Of a DNA stretch of 16,256 nucleotides, positions 1-6,868 are shown one piece after another (the first letter of the stretch is position 1; every line of letters starts with the position of its first letter). The DNA lies in NCBI GenBank assembly GCA_964654135.1, contig CAZZHV010000024.1:1-16256 (forward strand). Direction: 5' to 3'. Source of the DNA: CAMLQK01 sp964654135. Lineage in GTDB: Bacteria; Patescibacteriota; Saccharimonadia; Saccharimonadales; UBA4665. Below the pieces are notes generated by a model that ran no database searches, had not been told where the DNA came from, and saw only the letters and a program-made list of their open reading frames with translations. Made by a program: the position numbers and the translations under genes.

Positions 1-141
1 CCAGTAGCTTGTTCGATATAGGCCCATTGGCCACCTGCATTGTTCTCGATAAACCTTTCTTAATTATAGTTAAATACATCGTCATGGCTAGTGTCCGCAT
101 CGCACTCATGGTATGCTAAGCATAAGTAATTTGGGGTGCAT
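1..141. other. Left-edge intergenic region
   Basis: No complete gene is visible. On the plus strand, frame 1 reads into a TAG at 19-21, so the 3' end of an upstream plus-strand gene could finish here, but six codons are too few to judge. On the minus strand, 59-1 reads FIENNAGGQWAYIEQATG, which looks protein-like, but it follows an in-frame TAA with no start codon between. A minus-strand TATAAT lies at 63-68. The right part holds the promoter of the next gene. Confidence 0.4.
109..124 (+). promoter_or_regulatory. Extended -10 promoter with overlapping palindrome
   Basis: TGGTATGCT at 109-117 fits an extended -10 (TGn plus TATnnT) about 24 bases before the ATG at 142. TATGCTAAGCATA (112-124) is a 13-base palindrome broken only at its centre and overlapping the -10, as an operator would. 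No convincing -35 is seen. GGGG at 133-136 could serve as a weak ribosome binding site. Confidence 0.4.
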
Positions 142-1365
142 ATGGCACGTTTACCGGTTCCGGGATCTGATAGCGGCTCATGGGGCGATGTTCTTAACGA
201 CTTCTTGCTAACTTCGCATGCTACCTCTGGTGCACTCAAAAATGACAGTGTTGGCACGAGCCAGCTTCAAGCCAACAGCATCACCGCGTCACAACTACAG
301 AGTAGCAGTGTTACCACCCCTGCTCTTGCGAATAATTCGGTAACTGCACCTAAGCTCGCCGACAATACTATAACGAGCGCAAAACTAGCTGATGGGGCCA
401 TAACCTCTGATAAGCTTGACCCGTCTCTTGGCGTTGGTGACAGCTTACGTTCTTTGCTCATCTATTATTCTGCACCAACAATTATCAACGCTAAGTACGA
501 CGTCAACTACGCTGCAGGCATTTTGGCGCGCTACGACGATGTCGTACTCGGTACTGGCCTCGAAGACTCAGGTAACGTCTATCACGCTGACACCGTCTCT
601 ATTATTTCTAAAGTTGCTGACTTGTCTCCGGGAACTGTTATTTGGGGCTATATCGACACCGGCGTAACTACTGGCAATCTGTCACTCAGCACTATCCAGG
701 GTCAAATCGACGACTGGATTGCCATGGGCGCCAAGGGTATTTTCCTCGATGTGTTTGGCTTTGACTATGGCGTAAGCCGCACTCGCCAAAATGCCATTCT
801 CGACTATGTGCACAGCAAGGGTGTGGGAGCCATTATTAATGTCTTTAACACCGATCAGGCGTTCAGTTCGCAAGTAGACGCCACATACAATCCAACTGGC
901 GCTGCGACTCACGCAAATAGCTCAGATGTCTTGCTGCTTGAGTCCTGGGTCTGCAATAGCGACGCCTATCCAAACCCTTATTACTCAACATTCTCAGATA
1001 TCAAAACACGTGCCGATAGCGCGCGTGCTTATCGTCAAAGTCTTGGTATTCGTATTTTTGCCGTTAACATTATGGAGCAAGTCGCAAATAGCGACAGCAC
1101 CGTCGATGGCTATCGGGGTATGTGTGAATCGTTAGCTCGGGTGTTCCGCCTGGACGGCTCCGGCCTGTCAGTATCTACCTACGGAGCAACGGGAAGCAAC
1201 GTTGGCGTTGTTAAGCCGCGCTTCTCGACACTGGCCGCTACCCCATACCGTCCTACTGCCCCGTACTTTCTTAATGGACCGTGGACAGAGGTGCAGGCAG
1301 TTGACCTCGGCATTACCGTCACTTTCGATCCAGGCAATGCCACTTTTGAGTGGGAACGTTTGTAG
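142..1365 (+). CDS. Tail-fibre-like repeat protein with probable GH114/spherulin-4-like glycosidase domain
   Basis: A protein of 407 residues from the ATG at 142; a GTG two codons earlier is less likely. Residues 1-22 carry LPVPGSDSGSWGDVLNDFL, a module I associate with CPR surface proteins. Residues 34-93 are six 10-residue repeats of the pattern xxS(V/I)TxxxLx, ending in DGAITSDKLD, like the stalks of phage tail fibres. From about residue 105 the chain alternates strands and helices as a TIM barrel does: VIWGYIDTG (167-174), GIFLDVFGFD (199-208), IINVFN (231-236), LLLESW (264-269). Acidic residues D203, D208 and E267 at strand ends suit a glycoside hydrolase, nearest in feel to the endo-alpha-1,4-polygalactosaminidase (GH114) or spherulin-4 (GH135) group. 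This is a resemblance, not an established match. No N-terminal signal peptide is visible. The C-terminal residues 388-407 look like a small beta cap. It would act on galactosamine-containing polysaccharide if exported. Confidence 0.65.
   Translation: MARLPVPGSDSGSWGDVLNDFLLTSHATSGALKNDSVGTSQLQANSITASQLQSSSVTTPALANNSVTAPKLADNTITSAKLADGAITSDKLDPSLGVGDSLRSLLIYYSAPTIINAKYDVNYAAGILARYDDVVLGTGLEDSGNVYHADTVSIISKVADLSPGTVIWGYIDTGVTTGNLSLSTIQGQIDDWIAMGAKGIFLDVFGFDYGVSRTRQNAILDYVHSKGVGAIINVFNTDQAFSSQVDATYNPTGAATHANSSDVLLLESWVCNSDAYPNPYYSTFSDIKTRADSARAYRQSLGIRIFAVNIMEQVANSDSTVDGYRGMCESLARVFRLDGSGLSVSTYGATGSNVGVVKPRFSTLAATPYRPTAPYFLNGPWTEVQAVDLGITVTFDPGNATFEWERL
241..420 (+). repeat. Six tandem 30-base (10-residue) coding repeats
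   Basis: The repeats begin NDSVGTSQLQ, ANSITASQLQ, SSSVTTPALA, NNSVTAPKLA, DNTITSAKLA and DGAITSDKLD. Position 4 is V or I, position 9 is always L, and position 5 is T in all but the first. The DNA copies are diverged, so protein-level selection maintains the pattern rather than recent duplication. Confidence 0.8.
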
Positions 1366-1382
1366 AAAACTACGCGAAATAA

Positions 1383-1415
1383 AAAAGAGCCGCCTCGGGA
1401 AGAGACGGCTCTTTT
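1383..1415. terminator. Bidirectional intrinsic terminator
   Basis: AAAAGAGCCG (1383-1392) pairs with CGGCTCTTTT (1406-1415). One C/A mismatch follows, then CTC/GAG, around a GGGAA loop. The stem has A-rich and T-rich flanks on either side, so it can work in both directions. It lies between the stop codons of the plus-strand repeat protein and minus-strand rpoD, which converge here. It is the only textbook terminator I found in the window. Confidence 0.9.
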
Positions 1416-1432
1416 AGTATAGCGCTTACGGC

Positions 1433-2584
1433 CTACTTAATGTAGTCGTGGAGCTTTTTAGCATCTTTGTGCTTGCGAAGCTTAGCAAGTGCTTTTGCTT
1501 CGATCTGGCGAATGCGTTCACGGGTCACGGAAAATTCCTGACCTACTTCTTCGAGCGTGTGCTGCTTACCATCTTCAAGACCAAAACGGAGCTTGAGGAT
1601 TTTTTGCTCACGTTCGGTAAGTGCGCCGAGCATGCCCTTTACCTGCTCTTTGAGGAGTTGGGTGTTAGCAGATTCTTCTGGGCGAACAGTATCTTCGTCT
1701 TCGATAAAGTCAGCAAGCACTGATTCTTCTTCGTCGTCGCGAATAGAAGCGTCCAAAGAAGAAATGTCCTGCTTAATCTTCATGATGTGCTCAACCTTGT
1801 CCACATCGAGGTCCATTGCTTTGGCAATTTCTTCGTTTGTCGGTTCGCGGTTAAGTTCCTGAGTTAAACGACGCTGTGTGCGAAGTAGCTTGTTGATGGT
1901 CTCAACCATGTGCACAGGAATACGAATGGTACGTGCCTGGTCGGCGATTGCACGAGTAATAGCCTGGCGAATCCACCAAGTTGCATATGTAGAGAACTTG
2001 AATCCCTTGTCTGGGTCAAATTTCTCAACAGCACGCAACAAACCAGTGTTACCTTCTTGGATAAGGTCGAGGAGGTCGAGGCCGCGGCCTACGTAACGCT
2101 TAGCGATAGAAACAACCAAACGCATGTTAGCTTCAGCCATCTTGTCTTTAGCGTCTTTGTCACCATCTACAACGCGCTTAGCGAGTGAGAGCTCTTCTTC
2201 GGCTGACAATAGTGGAATTTTACCAATTTCGCGCAAGTACAAACGAACTGAGTCATCTGCAATGTCATCGAGATAGTTCTGGTCGTCGGCAACGATTTCT
2301 TCGCCGTCTTCGCCAAGCCATTCATCACTAAAATCTTCTTCGGTGCCAGGACCGGCAGCTCCGGGAGCAGCTACTGGGATACCAGCGTCTGCAAGTTCGG
2401 TGTAAATGCTGTCAAGAATATCAGCATTGTCTGGAACATCAGGAATAACAGCGTTGATATCCTTCTGGTCAATTTGACCAGCTTTTTTAGCCTTTTCGAG
2501 AATATCCTTCTTTGCCTGTTCAAAATCTACTGGAGCTTGCGCTTCATCTTTGGCTGGCTTCGTGGTCTTCTTTGCTTTTGGCAT
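1433..2584 (-). CDS. rpoD: Primary sigma factor (sigma-70, RpoD/SigA)
   Basis: 383 residues. This factor directs RNA polymerase core to housekeeping promoters. A lysine-rich start is followed by a region 1.1-like helical part (about 21-68) and an acidic linker (80-110). Region 1.2 contains DSVRLYLREIGKIPLLS (111-127). Region 2 runs through RLVVSIAKRYVGRGLDLLDL and includes FSTYATWWIRQAI (197-209), which carries the -10 recognition and melting residues. Region 3 begins at RIPVHMVETINKLL (221-234). Region 4 is LTEREQKILKLRFGL followed by the helix-turn-helix TLEEVGQEFSVTRERIRQIE (343-362), which reads the -35. The large non-conserved insert of proteobacterial RpoD is absent. It lies 5 bases after dnaG. 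An AAGGAGG (2597-2603) inside the end of dnaG supplies its ribosome site, so the two are probably co-transcribed and coupled, as in the classical macromolecular synthesis operon but without rpsU. Confidence 0.97.
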   Translation of the reverse strand: MPKAKKTTKPAKDEAQAPVDFEQAKKDILEKAKKAGQIDQKDINAVIPDVPDNADILDSIYTELADAGIPVAAPGAAGPGTEEDFSDEWLGEDGEEIVADDQNYLDDIADDSVRLYLREIGKIPLLSAEEELSLAKRVVDGDKDAKDKMAEANMRLVVSIAKRYVGRGLDLLDLIQEGNTGLLRAVEKFDPDKGFKFSTYATWWIRQAITRAIADQARTIRIPVHMVETINKLLRTQRRLTQELNREPTNEEIAKAMDLDVDKVEHIMKIKQDISSLDASIRDDEEESVLADFIEDEDTVRPEESANTQLLKEQVKGMLGALTEREQKILKLRFGLEDGKQHTLEEVGQEFSVTRERIRQIEAKALAKLRKHKDAKKLHDYIK

Positions 2585-2589
2585 AGGGC

Positions 2590-4356
2590 TTACGCGCCTC
2601 CTTTATATAGCTTTAACAACTGTGTAAGCTGATTATATTCTTCTCTTAACTGTGTTTTTTGCTGATCGTCAGCGGTTGCTGATTCTTCAAGTATTTTTGG
2701 CTGTCTTGTTTCGATATATGGGATCACGAGGTTCTTTTGTAGCAAAACGATGTTGTTTTGTAGTTCTACTAAGTCGTAGCCTTCGTCCCAATTGTCAAAT
2801 TGATCTGATAATACTTTAACATGATCTGCTATTGGTTGCAATTCTGGGGTAGCCTGGGGACCACCTACAAAATCAGGGTGAGTCGTGAGGAAATCCAAGG
2901 TTTGGTAGCCTTCTTCATCAACCAGCATTTCGGGAATGATAGGTTCAAGGGCAATAGCGCGCAACTTAGGGCGCATCAGGGCAATGGCAAGCAGTAAGTT
3001 CTGGGATTGCTTTAGCTTGAGTGTTGCCTTGTCATTGAGCTTTCTCTCTACCTTGATACGCTTCTTAGGGCGTGCCTCCTCAACCTCCTTCTGGCCGTTA
3101 AGTTTACTGCGTAAGGCGTCGTGGCTCACGCCGATCAGCTTAGCTACTACACCAATGTAATGGTCTTGCTCAACGGGGTCTTGTAACTCGCGCACTACGT
3201 GCAAAATAACGTCAGTAAATTCGCGCTTACCGCTGCCCGTATTAATGTCGAGCAACTTTTGGTACCGATCGATGAGCCAGTCGAGCGCATCTTGTGGCGA
3301 TTGAATAATTTTTTTCCAAATATTGGGGTCTTGCTTAATAAGTTCGTCAGGATCTTTACCGCTTGGTATAGAGATAATACTCAAGGAGATTTTGACTTTG
3401 CTGGCGATAGGAATTGCCCGCTCAGTGGCGTTAAGACCAGCCTTGTCGGCGTCGAAACTCAGGCGAATATCACCAGTAAACCGACCGAGTGTCTGCAAAT
3501 GTTGTTCAGTAAGTGCTGTTCCTGCCGTCGCCACTACTTGGCGAACACCAATTTGATGGCTCATGATGACGTCTAGGTTACCCTCGGATACAACAACAAA
3601 CTTTTGTTTGCGAATCATTTCCTTGGCAAGGTGCAAGCCAAACACATGGCGGGATTTATCATACAAAGGTGTTTGCGGTGTGTTGATGTACTTTGGTGCG
3701 TTCGGGTCGTCCCTGAGTAAGCGAGCAGTAAAACCAATAACCCTACCCTGTGCGTCGCACAGCGGAATCATCACACGGCCTCTAAACATGTCGCCAATAC
3801 CACGAAAACGCTGGGCACTAACACCAGCAGATTTCATTTCCTCGGGAGTAAAACCTTTGGTGCGTAAAAAATCAATGAGCGCGGTGCCTGTGTTTGGCGA
3901 ATAGCCAAGCTGCCACTCGAGAATTGTCTCCTTGGTAAATTGTCGCTTTTCACGTAGATATTTGAGCGCTTCTGTGTTTTGGAGCAAGTTTTTTTGGTAG
4001 TACGTGGTCGTGGCTTCCAGCAAATCGTATAGTCGTTCTTTATTCTCACCGCGTTGTCCGCTGCCCTTTTTGCGATACTGATCAAGGTCAACGCCCGCCT
4101 TGCGCGCCAAAAGCTCCAAAGCACCCTTAAAATCGAGGCCTTCGACCTCCATAATAAAGCTAAAGACGTTGCCACCCTTGCCCGAACTAAAGTCGTGCCA
4201 AATTTGTTTCTCTGGGCTCACCATAAAGCTCGGACTACGCTCGTCGCTAAAGGGGCTCAACCCCTTCCAGTTACGGCCGGCACGCTTAAGTTGAACGTAT
4301 TCTCCAATAACGTCCTCGATATTCAGGCGACTCTTTACTTCATCAACAGCGTCCAT
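2590..4356 (-). CDS. dnaG: DNA primase DnaG with degenerate zinc-binding domain
   Basis: 588 residues, the usual length. It makes RNA primers at the replication fork. The N-terminal CHC2-type domain (1-95) keeps the fold motifs (GRNWKGLSPF, SPSFMVSPEKQ, GKGGNVFSFIM) but has S34, S37, D55 and S58 where the family has Cys, His, Cys and Cys, so it cannot bind zinc in the usual way. The catalytic core is intact: FRGRVMIPLCDAQGRVIGF (191-209), PKYINTPQT, and the Toprim motifs EGNLDV (E258, D262) and SFDADKAG (D302, D304). A helical C-terminal part (about 440-588) fits the DnaB-binding region. A -10 (TACAAT) ends 7 bases before the ATG, so the mRNA is probably leaderless and starts at this codon. 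rpoD follows directly. Identification is firm; whether the missing zinc is a lineage trait is from memory of CPR primases. Confidence 0.96.
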   Translation of the reverse strand: MDAVDEVKSRLNIEDVIGEYVQLKRAGRNWKGLSPFSDERSPSFMVSPEKQIWHDFSSGKGGNVFSFIMEVEGLDFKGALELLARKAGVDLDQYRKKGSGQRGENKERLYDLLEATTTYYQKNLLQNTEALKYLREKRQFTKETILEWQLGYSPNTGTALIDFLRTKGFTPEEMKSAGVSAQRFRGIGDMFRGRVMIPLCDAQGRVIGFTARLLRDDPNAPKYINTPQTPLYDKSRHVFGLHLAKEMIRKQKFVVVSEGNLDVIMSHQIGVRQVVATAGTALTEQHLQTLGRFTGDIRLSFDADKAGLNATERAIPIASKVKISLSIISIPSGKDPDELIKQDPNIWKKIIQSPQDALDWLIDRYQKLLDINTGSGKREFTDVILHVVRELQDPVEQDHYIGVVAKLIGVSHDALRSKLNGQKEVEEARPKKRIKVERKLNDKATLKLKQSQNLLLAIALMRPKLRAIALEPIIPEMLVDEEGYQTLDFLTTHPDFVGGPQATPELQPIADHVKVLSDQFDNWDEGYDLVELQNNIVLLQKNLVIPYIETRQPKILEESATADDQQKTQLREEYNQLTQLLKLYKGGA

Positions 4357-4369
4357 TGGTTATATTGTA
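4357..4369 (-). promoter_or_regulatory. Leaderless dnaG promoter (-10)
   Basis: Minus-strand TACAAT at 4364-4369 is separated from the dnaG ATG by 7 bases, which places the transcription start at or next to the A of ATG. No clear -35 is seen. No Shine-Dalgarno sequence fits in the gap. Confidence 0.6.
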
Positions 4370-4394
4370 CGCTAAACCACCTCTGTTTGGATAG

Positions 4395-4423
4395 TGGTCA
4401 TGGTTGCGAAAGAAAAATATTAT
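4395..4423 (+). promoter_or_regulatory. Candidate promoter of the GC-rich gene
   Basis: TGGTCA (4395-4400), a 17-base spacer and TATTAT (4418-4423) form a fair sigma-70 promoter divergent from dnaG. Transcription would start near 4430 and give a leader of about 64 bases. That contrasts with the leaderless neighbours. The leader contains a small hairpin ACGA-AACA-TCGT (4442-4453). Confidence 0.45.
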
Positions 4424-4480
4424 ATAGTTAACGTCAGGTGGACGAAACATCGTTCATTCACAACTCAGTTCTGTATAGGA

Positions 4481-4488
4481 AAGGAGGT
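4481..4488 (+). promoter_or_regulatory. Strong Shine-Dalgarno sequence
   Basis: AAGGAGGT lies 5 bases before the GTG at 4494 and is fully complementary to the canonical 16S tail. It is the strongest ribosome binding site in the window and fixes this GTG as the start. Confidence 0.85.
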
Positions 4489-4493
4489 TTCTC

Positions 4494-5702
4494 GTGATAC
4501 CGCTTACGCATATCAATGCGATGCAGTTCCAAGGAGAAGACCTCTCCGAAACGCTTGGGTTCGCACAGTTGTTCGCGGGCATCGATGGACACATCGCCAC
4601 GTTGCCCGAGATCATCAGCGCACGAGCTGCAACACCGCTCGAAAACCTGATCTGGAATCGCTACTACACTTCGGTCAGCAGCGAATACTTCGGGCTCTCC
4701 CGGGGTGGCAACCCGATCGTGATCGTGGCGCATGGCAACAGCCCGCTCAACAGCATCCAGAACATCGAGGCCGCGTACACACCTGTGGGCGACAGCGTGA
4801 AGGCGGGGTACATCACCCAAGAAGCCTTCCGGAACCTGGAGAATGGCGGATACGGCGACGTGGAGATCGTCGACTTCGCCAAGGTACGCCGTGCGTACAA
4901 GGGATCATGGTCCGAAGCCGTCACCGCAAGGCAGGCCACACGAGATCCGCTCATCAAGGCGCGCTGCGGCCCTGACTGGCAAAACGTCATCGAGAAGTTG
5001 GAGATGGCAACGCGACAAGAAGGTGGTGGCAAGGGCAACTACATCCTCACCATCGAGAGCGAGACGCCCTACGACTATTGGCACACCAGTCGCCAAGACG
5101 AGAGGCCCCGGGGCAATCTGCTCAGCACGTCGTCGACTCACAACATGCACTCCAGGGGTCAGGTCTTCGTCAGCTTCAACGTGAAGACTCACGATTACAC
5201 CGACAGCATGCGCTTCGCCGGCATCCGGCAAGGCGGCTGCCTGACCGAGCTGCACCGCGGCCCCGAACTGCTCAGCAGTCACAGCGAGCAGCTGTTGCGA
5301 CCTTACGACCGTCAGACGGTGCTGCCGCGCCTGATGACGCTCAAGCAGTTCGACACAGGCTGGTTCAGCTGCCAGTCCAAAGAAGGAAACGGCATGGACA
5401 CCGGCTGGCCGGAACATCCTGTCAGCAACATGACCATTCTCGGCGTGCCTGGCATGGTCGCTGCCCCATACAGCCCCTTCTTTAAGTACGACGTGGCCGC
5501 TGTCATCTGGGAAGCACCGGATGAGGCCAACGCCTACTACCTTGGCGAACCGCAGCGCACCACTGTCGATGACGAACCGGTCATCGTGGCACCAGTGCAC
5601 TACTGTCACGTCGAAGTGGACACCACAAAGATGTGCGTGACCAAAGAAGAGCTGGACGGCAACTTCGAGCTCCAGATGCTCCTACTGGAACGGCTCTCGT
5701 AG
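4494..5702 (+). CDS. Uncharacterised 402-residue protein, GC-rich orphan, possibly acquired
   Basis: I do not recognise the family. The GTG start is set by a perfect Shine-Dalgarno sequence. The protein has no signal peptide or membrane segment, so it is probably cytosolic. It is rich in His, Tyr and Trp and has a strand-like GGNPIVIVAHGNSP near 71-84. It contains five cysteines (158, 249, 293, 371, 381), not arranged as a zinc cluster. Near the C terminus EPVIVAPVHYCHVEVDTT (361-378) alternates as beta strands. Base use sets it apart: 5221-5280 has 43 G+C in 60, while 6241-6300 in the next gene has 22 in 60, and third positions are dominated by C and G (AAC, GAC, ATC, CTG, AAG). This suggests transfer from a GC-rich source or strong selection for codon use. 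It stands alone, with its own promoter upstream and a hairpin cluster downstream. It could be an enzyme domain; nothing visible says which. Confidence 0.8.
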   Translation: MIPLTHINAMQFQGEDLSETLGFAQLFAGIDGHIATLPEIISARAATPLENLIWNRYYTSVSSEYFGLSRGGNPIVIVAHGNSPLNSIQNIEAAYTPVGDSVKAGYITQEAFRNLENGGYGDVEIVDFAKVRRAYKGSWSEAVTARQATRDPLIKARCGPDWQNVIEKLEMATRQEGGGKGNYILTIESETPYDYWHTSRQDERPRGNLLSTSSTHNMHSRGQVFVSFNVKTHDYTDSMRFAGIRQGGCLTELHRGPELLSSHSEQLLRPYDRQTVLPRLMTLKQFDTGWFSCQSKEGNGMDTGWPEHPVSNMTILGVPGMVAAPYSPFFKYDVAAVIWEAPDEANAYYLGEPQRTTVDDEPVIVAPVHYCHVEVDTTKMCVTKEELDGNFELQMLLLERLS

Positions 5703-5711
5703 CAGTCCTGC

Positions 5712-5726
5712 AGAACACTGAGTTCT
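5712..5726. repeat. Short hairpin after the GC-rich gene
   Basis: AGAAC (5712-5716) pairs with GTTCT (5722-5726) around ACTGA. It is the first of three adjoining inverted repeats and starts 10 bases after the stop codon. It competes for 5724-5726 with the next stem. Alone it would be unremarkable. Confidence 0.45.
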
Positions 5727-5773
5727 CGACCCTTGGATACCTCTTAAGAGGTACGCAATTCCAGGGGTCGAGA
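5724..5773. repeat. Long bulged hairpin containing a 16-base perfect palindrome
   Basis: The outer stem of 14 pairs joins 5724-5737 to 5760-5773 with a single G-U at 5733/5764. The inner palindrome TACCTCTTAAGAGGTA (5738-5753) folds into six pairs with a TTAA loop. The only unpaired bases between the two helices are CGCAAT (5754-5759) on the 3' side. There is no T-tract, so it is not a standard terminator. The symmetry would also let it extrude as a cruciform or bind a dimeric protein. Confidence 0.75.
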
Positions 5774-5815
5774 CACAACCTTAGCGAATAAACGGCTTAT
5801 TAGCTGGGATTGTGT
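5773..5815. repeat. Second long imperfect hairpin, AT-rich
   Basis: The 19 bases 5773-5791 pair with 5797-5815 around a loop ACGGC, with two mismatches and two G-U pairs. It begins on the last base of the preceding stem, so the two hairpins are back to back. No T-tract follows. Confidence 0.7.
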
Positions 5816-5871
5816 ATCTTGATATGACTCTACGTCTGGAAACAGAGGCGTGGTTATGGTTAAATACAGGC

Positions 5872-6531
5872 ATGCATTCTGACTATCAGCCGGAACAAAG
5901 TCCTTATGACTTCATAATGAATCCGGGAACCCCTCCAAAAAAGAGTCCGCTGGCGCTCAAAGTAGACCCCAGCTCTCCAAAAGGCTTTCTGTTTAAGATT
6001 GGTCTTATTGTTGGCGGCGTCGTTGTCTTTATGATTATTGCAGCCGTAGTCGTTACCATGCTCACCGGCGACAAAACAAATACGGCAGACATTACGGCCC
6101 TAGCCCAAACGCAGGCCGAAATTGTTCGTGTATCAGGAAAAGCCAACTCAAGCACCGTTACTAATCAGTCATTGCGTAATTTTGCGACCAATACAACGCT
6201 CACCATGGCGACTCAGCAAACCAAAACCGTTGCCCTACTACAGACAAAAGGCATAAAAATGAACGTCAAAAAGCTGTCTCTAAAGAAAGACGTCAACATC
6301 GATACCGAGCTGCAGGCAGCCAGCTCAAGTAACAGCTTTGATTCTGTTTTTGCGCAAATCATGACAAAACAGCTCAATAGTTACACCGACGATTTGCAAA
6401 CATACTACAAAAACGCCAGCTCGAACGACATTAAGAAATTACTGCAAGAAGACTATAACCAAGTACAGCTCCTAAAAACACAGCTACCCTCAAACCTCTC
6501 GCCAACTTCTTCGAACTCTAGCGTTCAGTAA
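5872..6531 (+). CDS. Single-pass membrane protein of unknown function
   Basis: 219 residues from the ATG at 5872. The frame opens further upstream at a GTG (5812) that lies inside a hairpin and at an ATG (5824), but the later ATG starts a natural N terminus. A proline-rich cytoplasmic tail includes YDFIMNPGTPPKK (12-24). It is followed by GFLFK and one membrane helix (about 43-65, rich in V and I). About 150 soluble residues follow, with no cysteine and many Ser, Thr, Gln and Asn. Much of this part looks helical (QTQAEIVRVSGKA; LQTYYKNASSNDIKKLL), ending in a Ser-rich tail. The topology suggests an anchored extracytoplasmic domain. I recall similar DYDFIMNP-type N termini in Saccharibacteria, which is unverified. 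Its stop overlaps the end of the convergent YjbR gene by 14 bases. Confidence 0.75.
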   Translation: MHSDYQPEQSPYDFIMNPGTPPKKSPLALKVDPSSPKGFLFKIGLIVGGVVVFMIIAAVVVTMLTGDKTNTADITALAQTQAEIVRVSGKANSSTVTNQSLRNFATNTTLTMATQQTKTVALLQTKGIKMNVKKLSLKKDVNIDTELQAASSSNSFDSVFAQIMTKQLNSYTDDLQTYYKNASSNDIKKLLQEDYNQVQLLKTQLPSNLSPTSSNSSVQ

Positions 6532-6868
6532 TATCTGATTTGCTCTCAGGCAAATGAGCGACCAACTCATAAGAGTGGCGGATAAGGCCTTGGATTTCTT
6601 CCCAAGGCAGCTGACCAGTTAACAACACCGTGTTCCAGTGCTTTTTGTTAAGGTGGTAGCCCTCCATAACCGTCTCGTACTTCTCTCGCAAGAGTTTGGC
6701 AAGCTTAGGGTCGCACTTAAGGCTAATGCGTAGGGGGCTGCTGCCCTCTTGGATTAAAGCGAACATGTGGCCGTTTACTTTATAAACTGCTACACCTTCG
6801 CCAAATGGATAATCCAAAATGGCGTTTGGCATACTTAAGAGATATTGTTCTACTTGCTCGTGATTCAT
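6518..6868 (-). CDS. YjbR/MmcQ family protein (DUF419 type)
   Basis: 116 residues, full length for the family. Family features visible include the N-terminal helix, DYPFGEGVAVYKVNGHMFALI (19-39), the central LRISLKCDP (46-54), YHLNKKHWNTV (71-81), and the C-terminal helix LIRHSYELV (95-103), which matches the usual layout of a small cyano-type double-wing fold. The family is widespread and has been linked to DNA binding by structure, but its role is not established. Its ATG overlaps the TGA of the HAD phosphatase gene (ATGA), so it is translationally coupled to it. The 3' end overlaps the convergent membrane-protein gene by 14 bases with no terminator between. Confidence 0.88.
   Translation of the reverse strand: MNHEQVEQYLLSMPNAILDYPFGEGVAVYKVNGHMFALIQEGSSPLRISLKCDPKLAKLLREKYETVMEGYHLNKKHWNTVLLTGQLPWEEIQGLIRHSYELVAHLPESKSDITER

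Noticed and set aside
1..59. Minus-strand reading FIENNAGGQWAYIEQATG as the start of a gene leaving the window
   Set aside because: It looks protein-like, but an in-frame TAA lies just upstream with no start codon between, and only 19 codons are visible. It could be a remnant; there is not enough sequence to call it.
4905..5609. Long antisense open frame of 234 codons opposite the GC-rich gene
   Set aside because: High G+C keeps antisense frames open. The product has no recognisable motif, and the plus frame has a promoter, a ribosome site and the C/G-ending third positions expected of the true frame.
4494..5702. REP-associated transposase or HUH nuclease reading of the GC-rich gene next to hairpins
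   Set aside because: No H-hydrophobic-H motif with a catalytic Tyr is present (HYCH at 369-372 does not fit), and the length is far from the family's.
5703..5815. Integron attC site
   Set aside because: The bulged hairpins recall attC, but I could not place the paired core sites (RYYYAAC and GTTRRRY) at the stem ends, and no integrase is in the window.
5703..5815. Intrinsic terminator of the GC-rich gene
   Set aside because: The stems are strong, but no run of T follows any of them.
5812..5871. Longer N terminus for the membrane protein (GTG at 5812 or ATG at 5824)
   Set aside because: The GTG lies within a hairpin stem, neither start has a ribosome site, and the added residues do not resemble the natural N terminus that begins at 5872.
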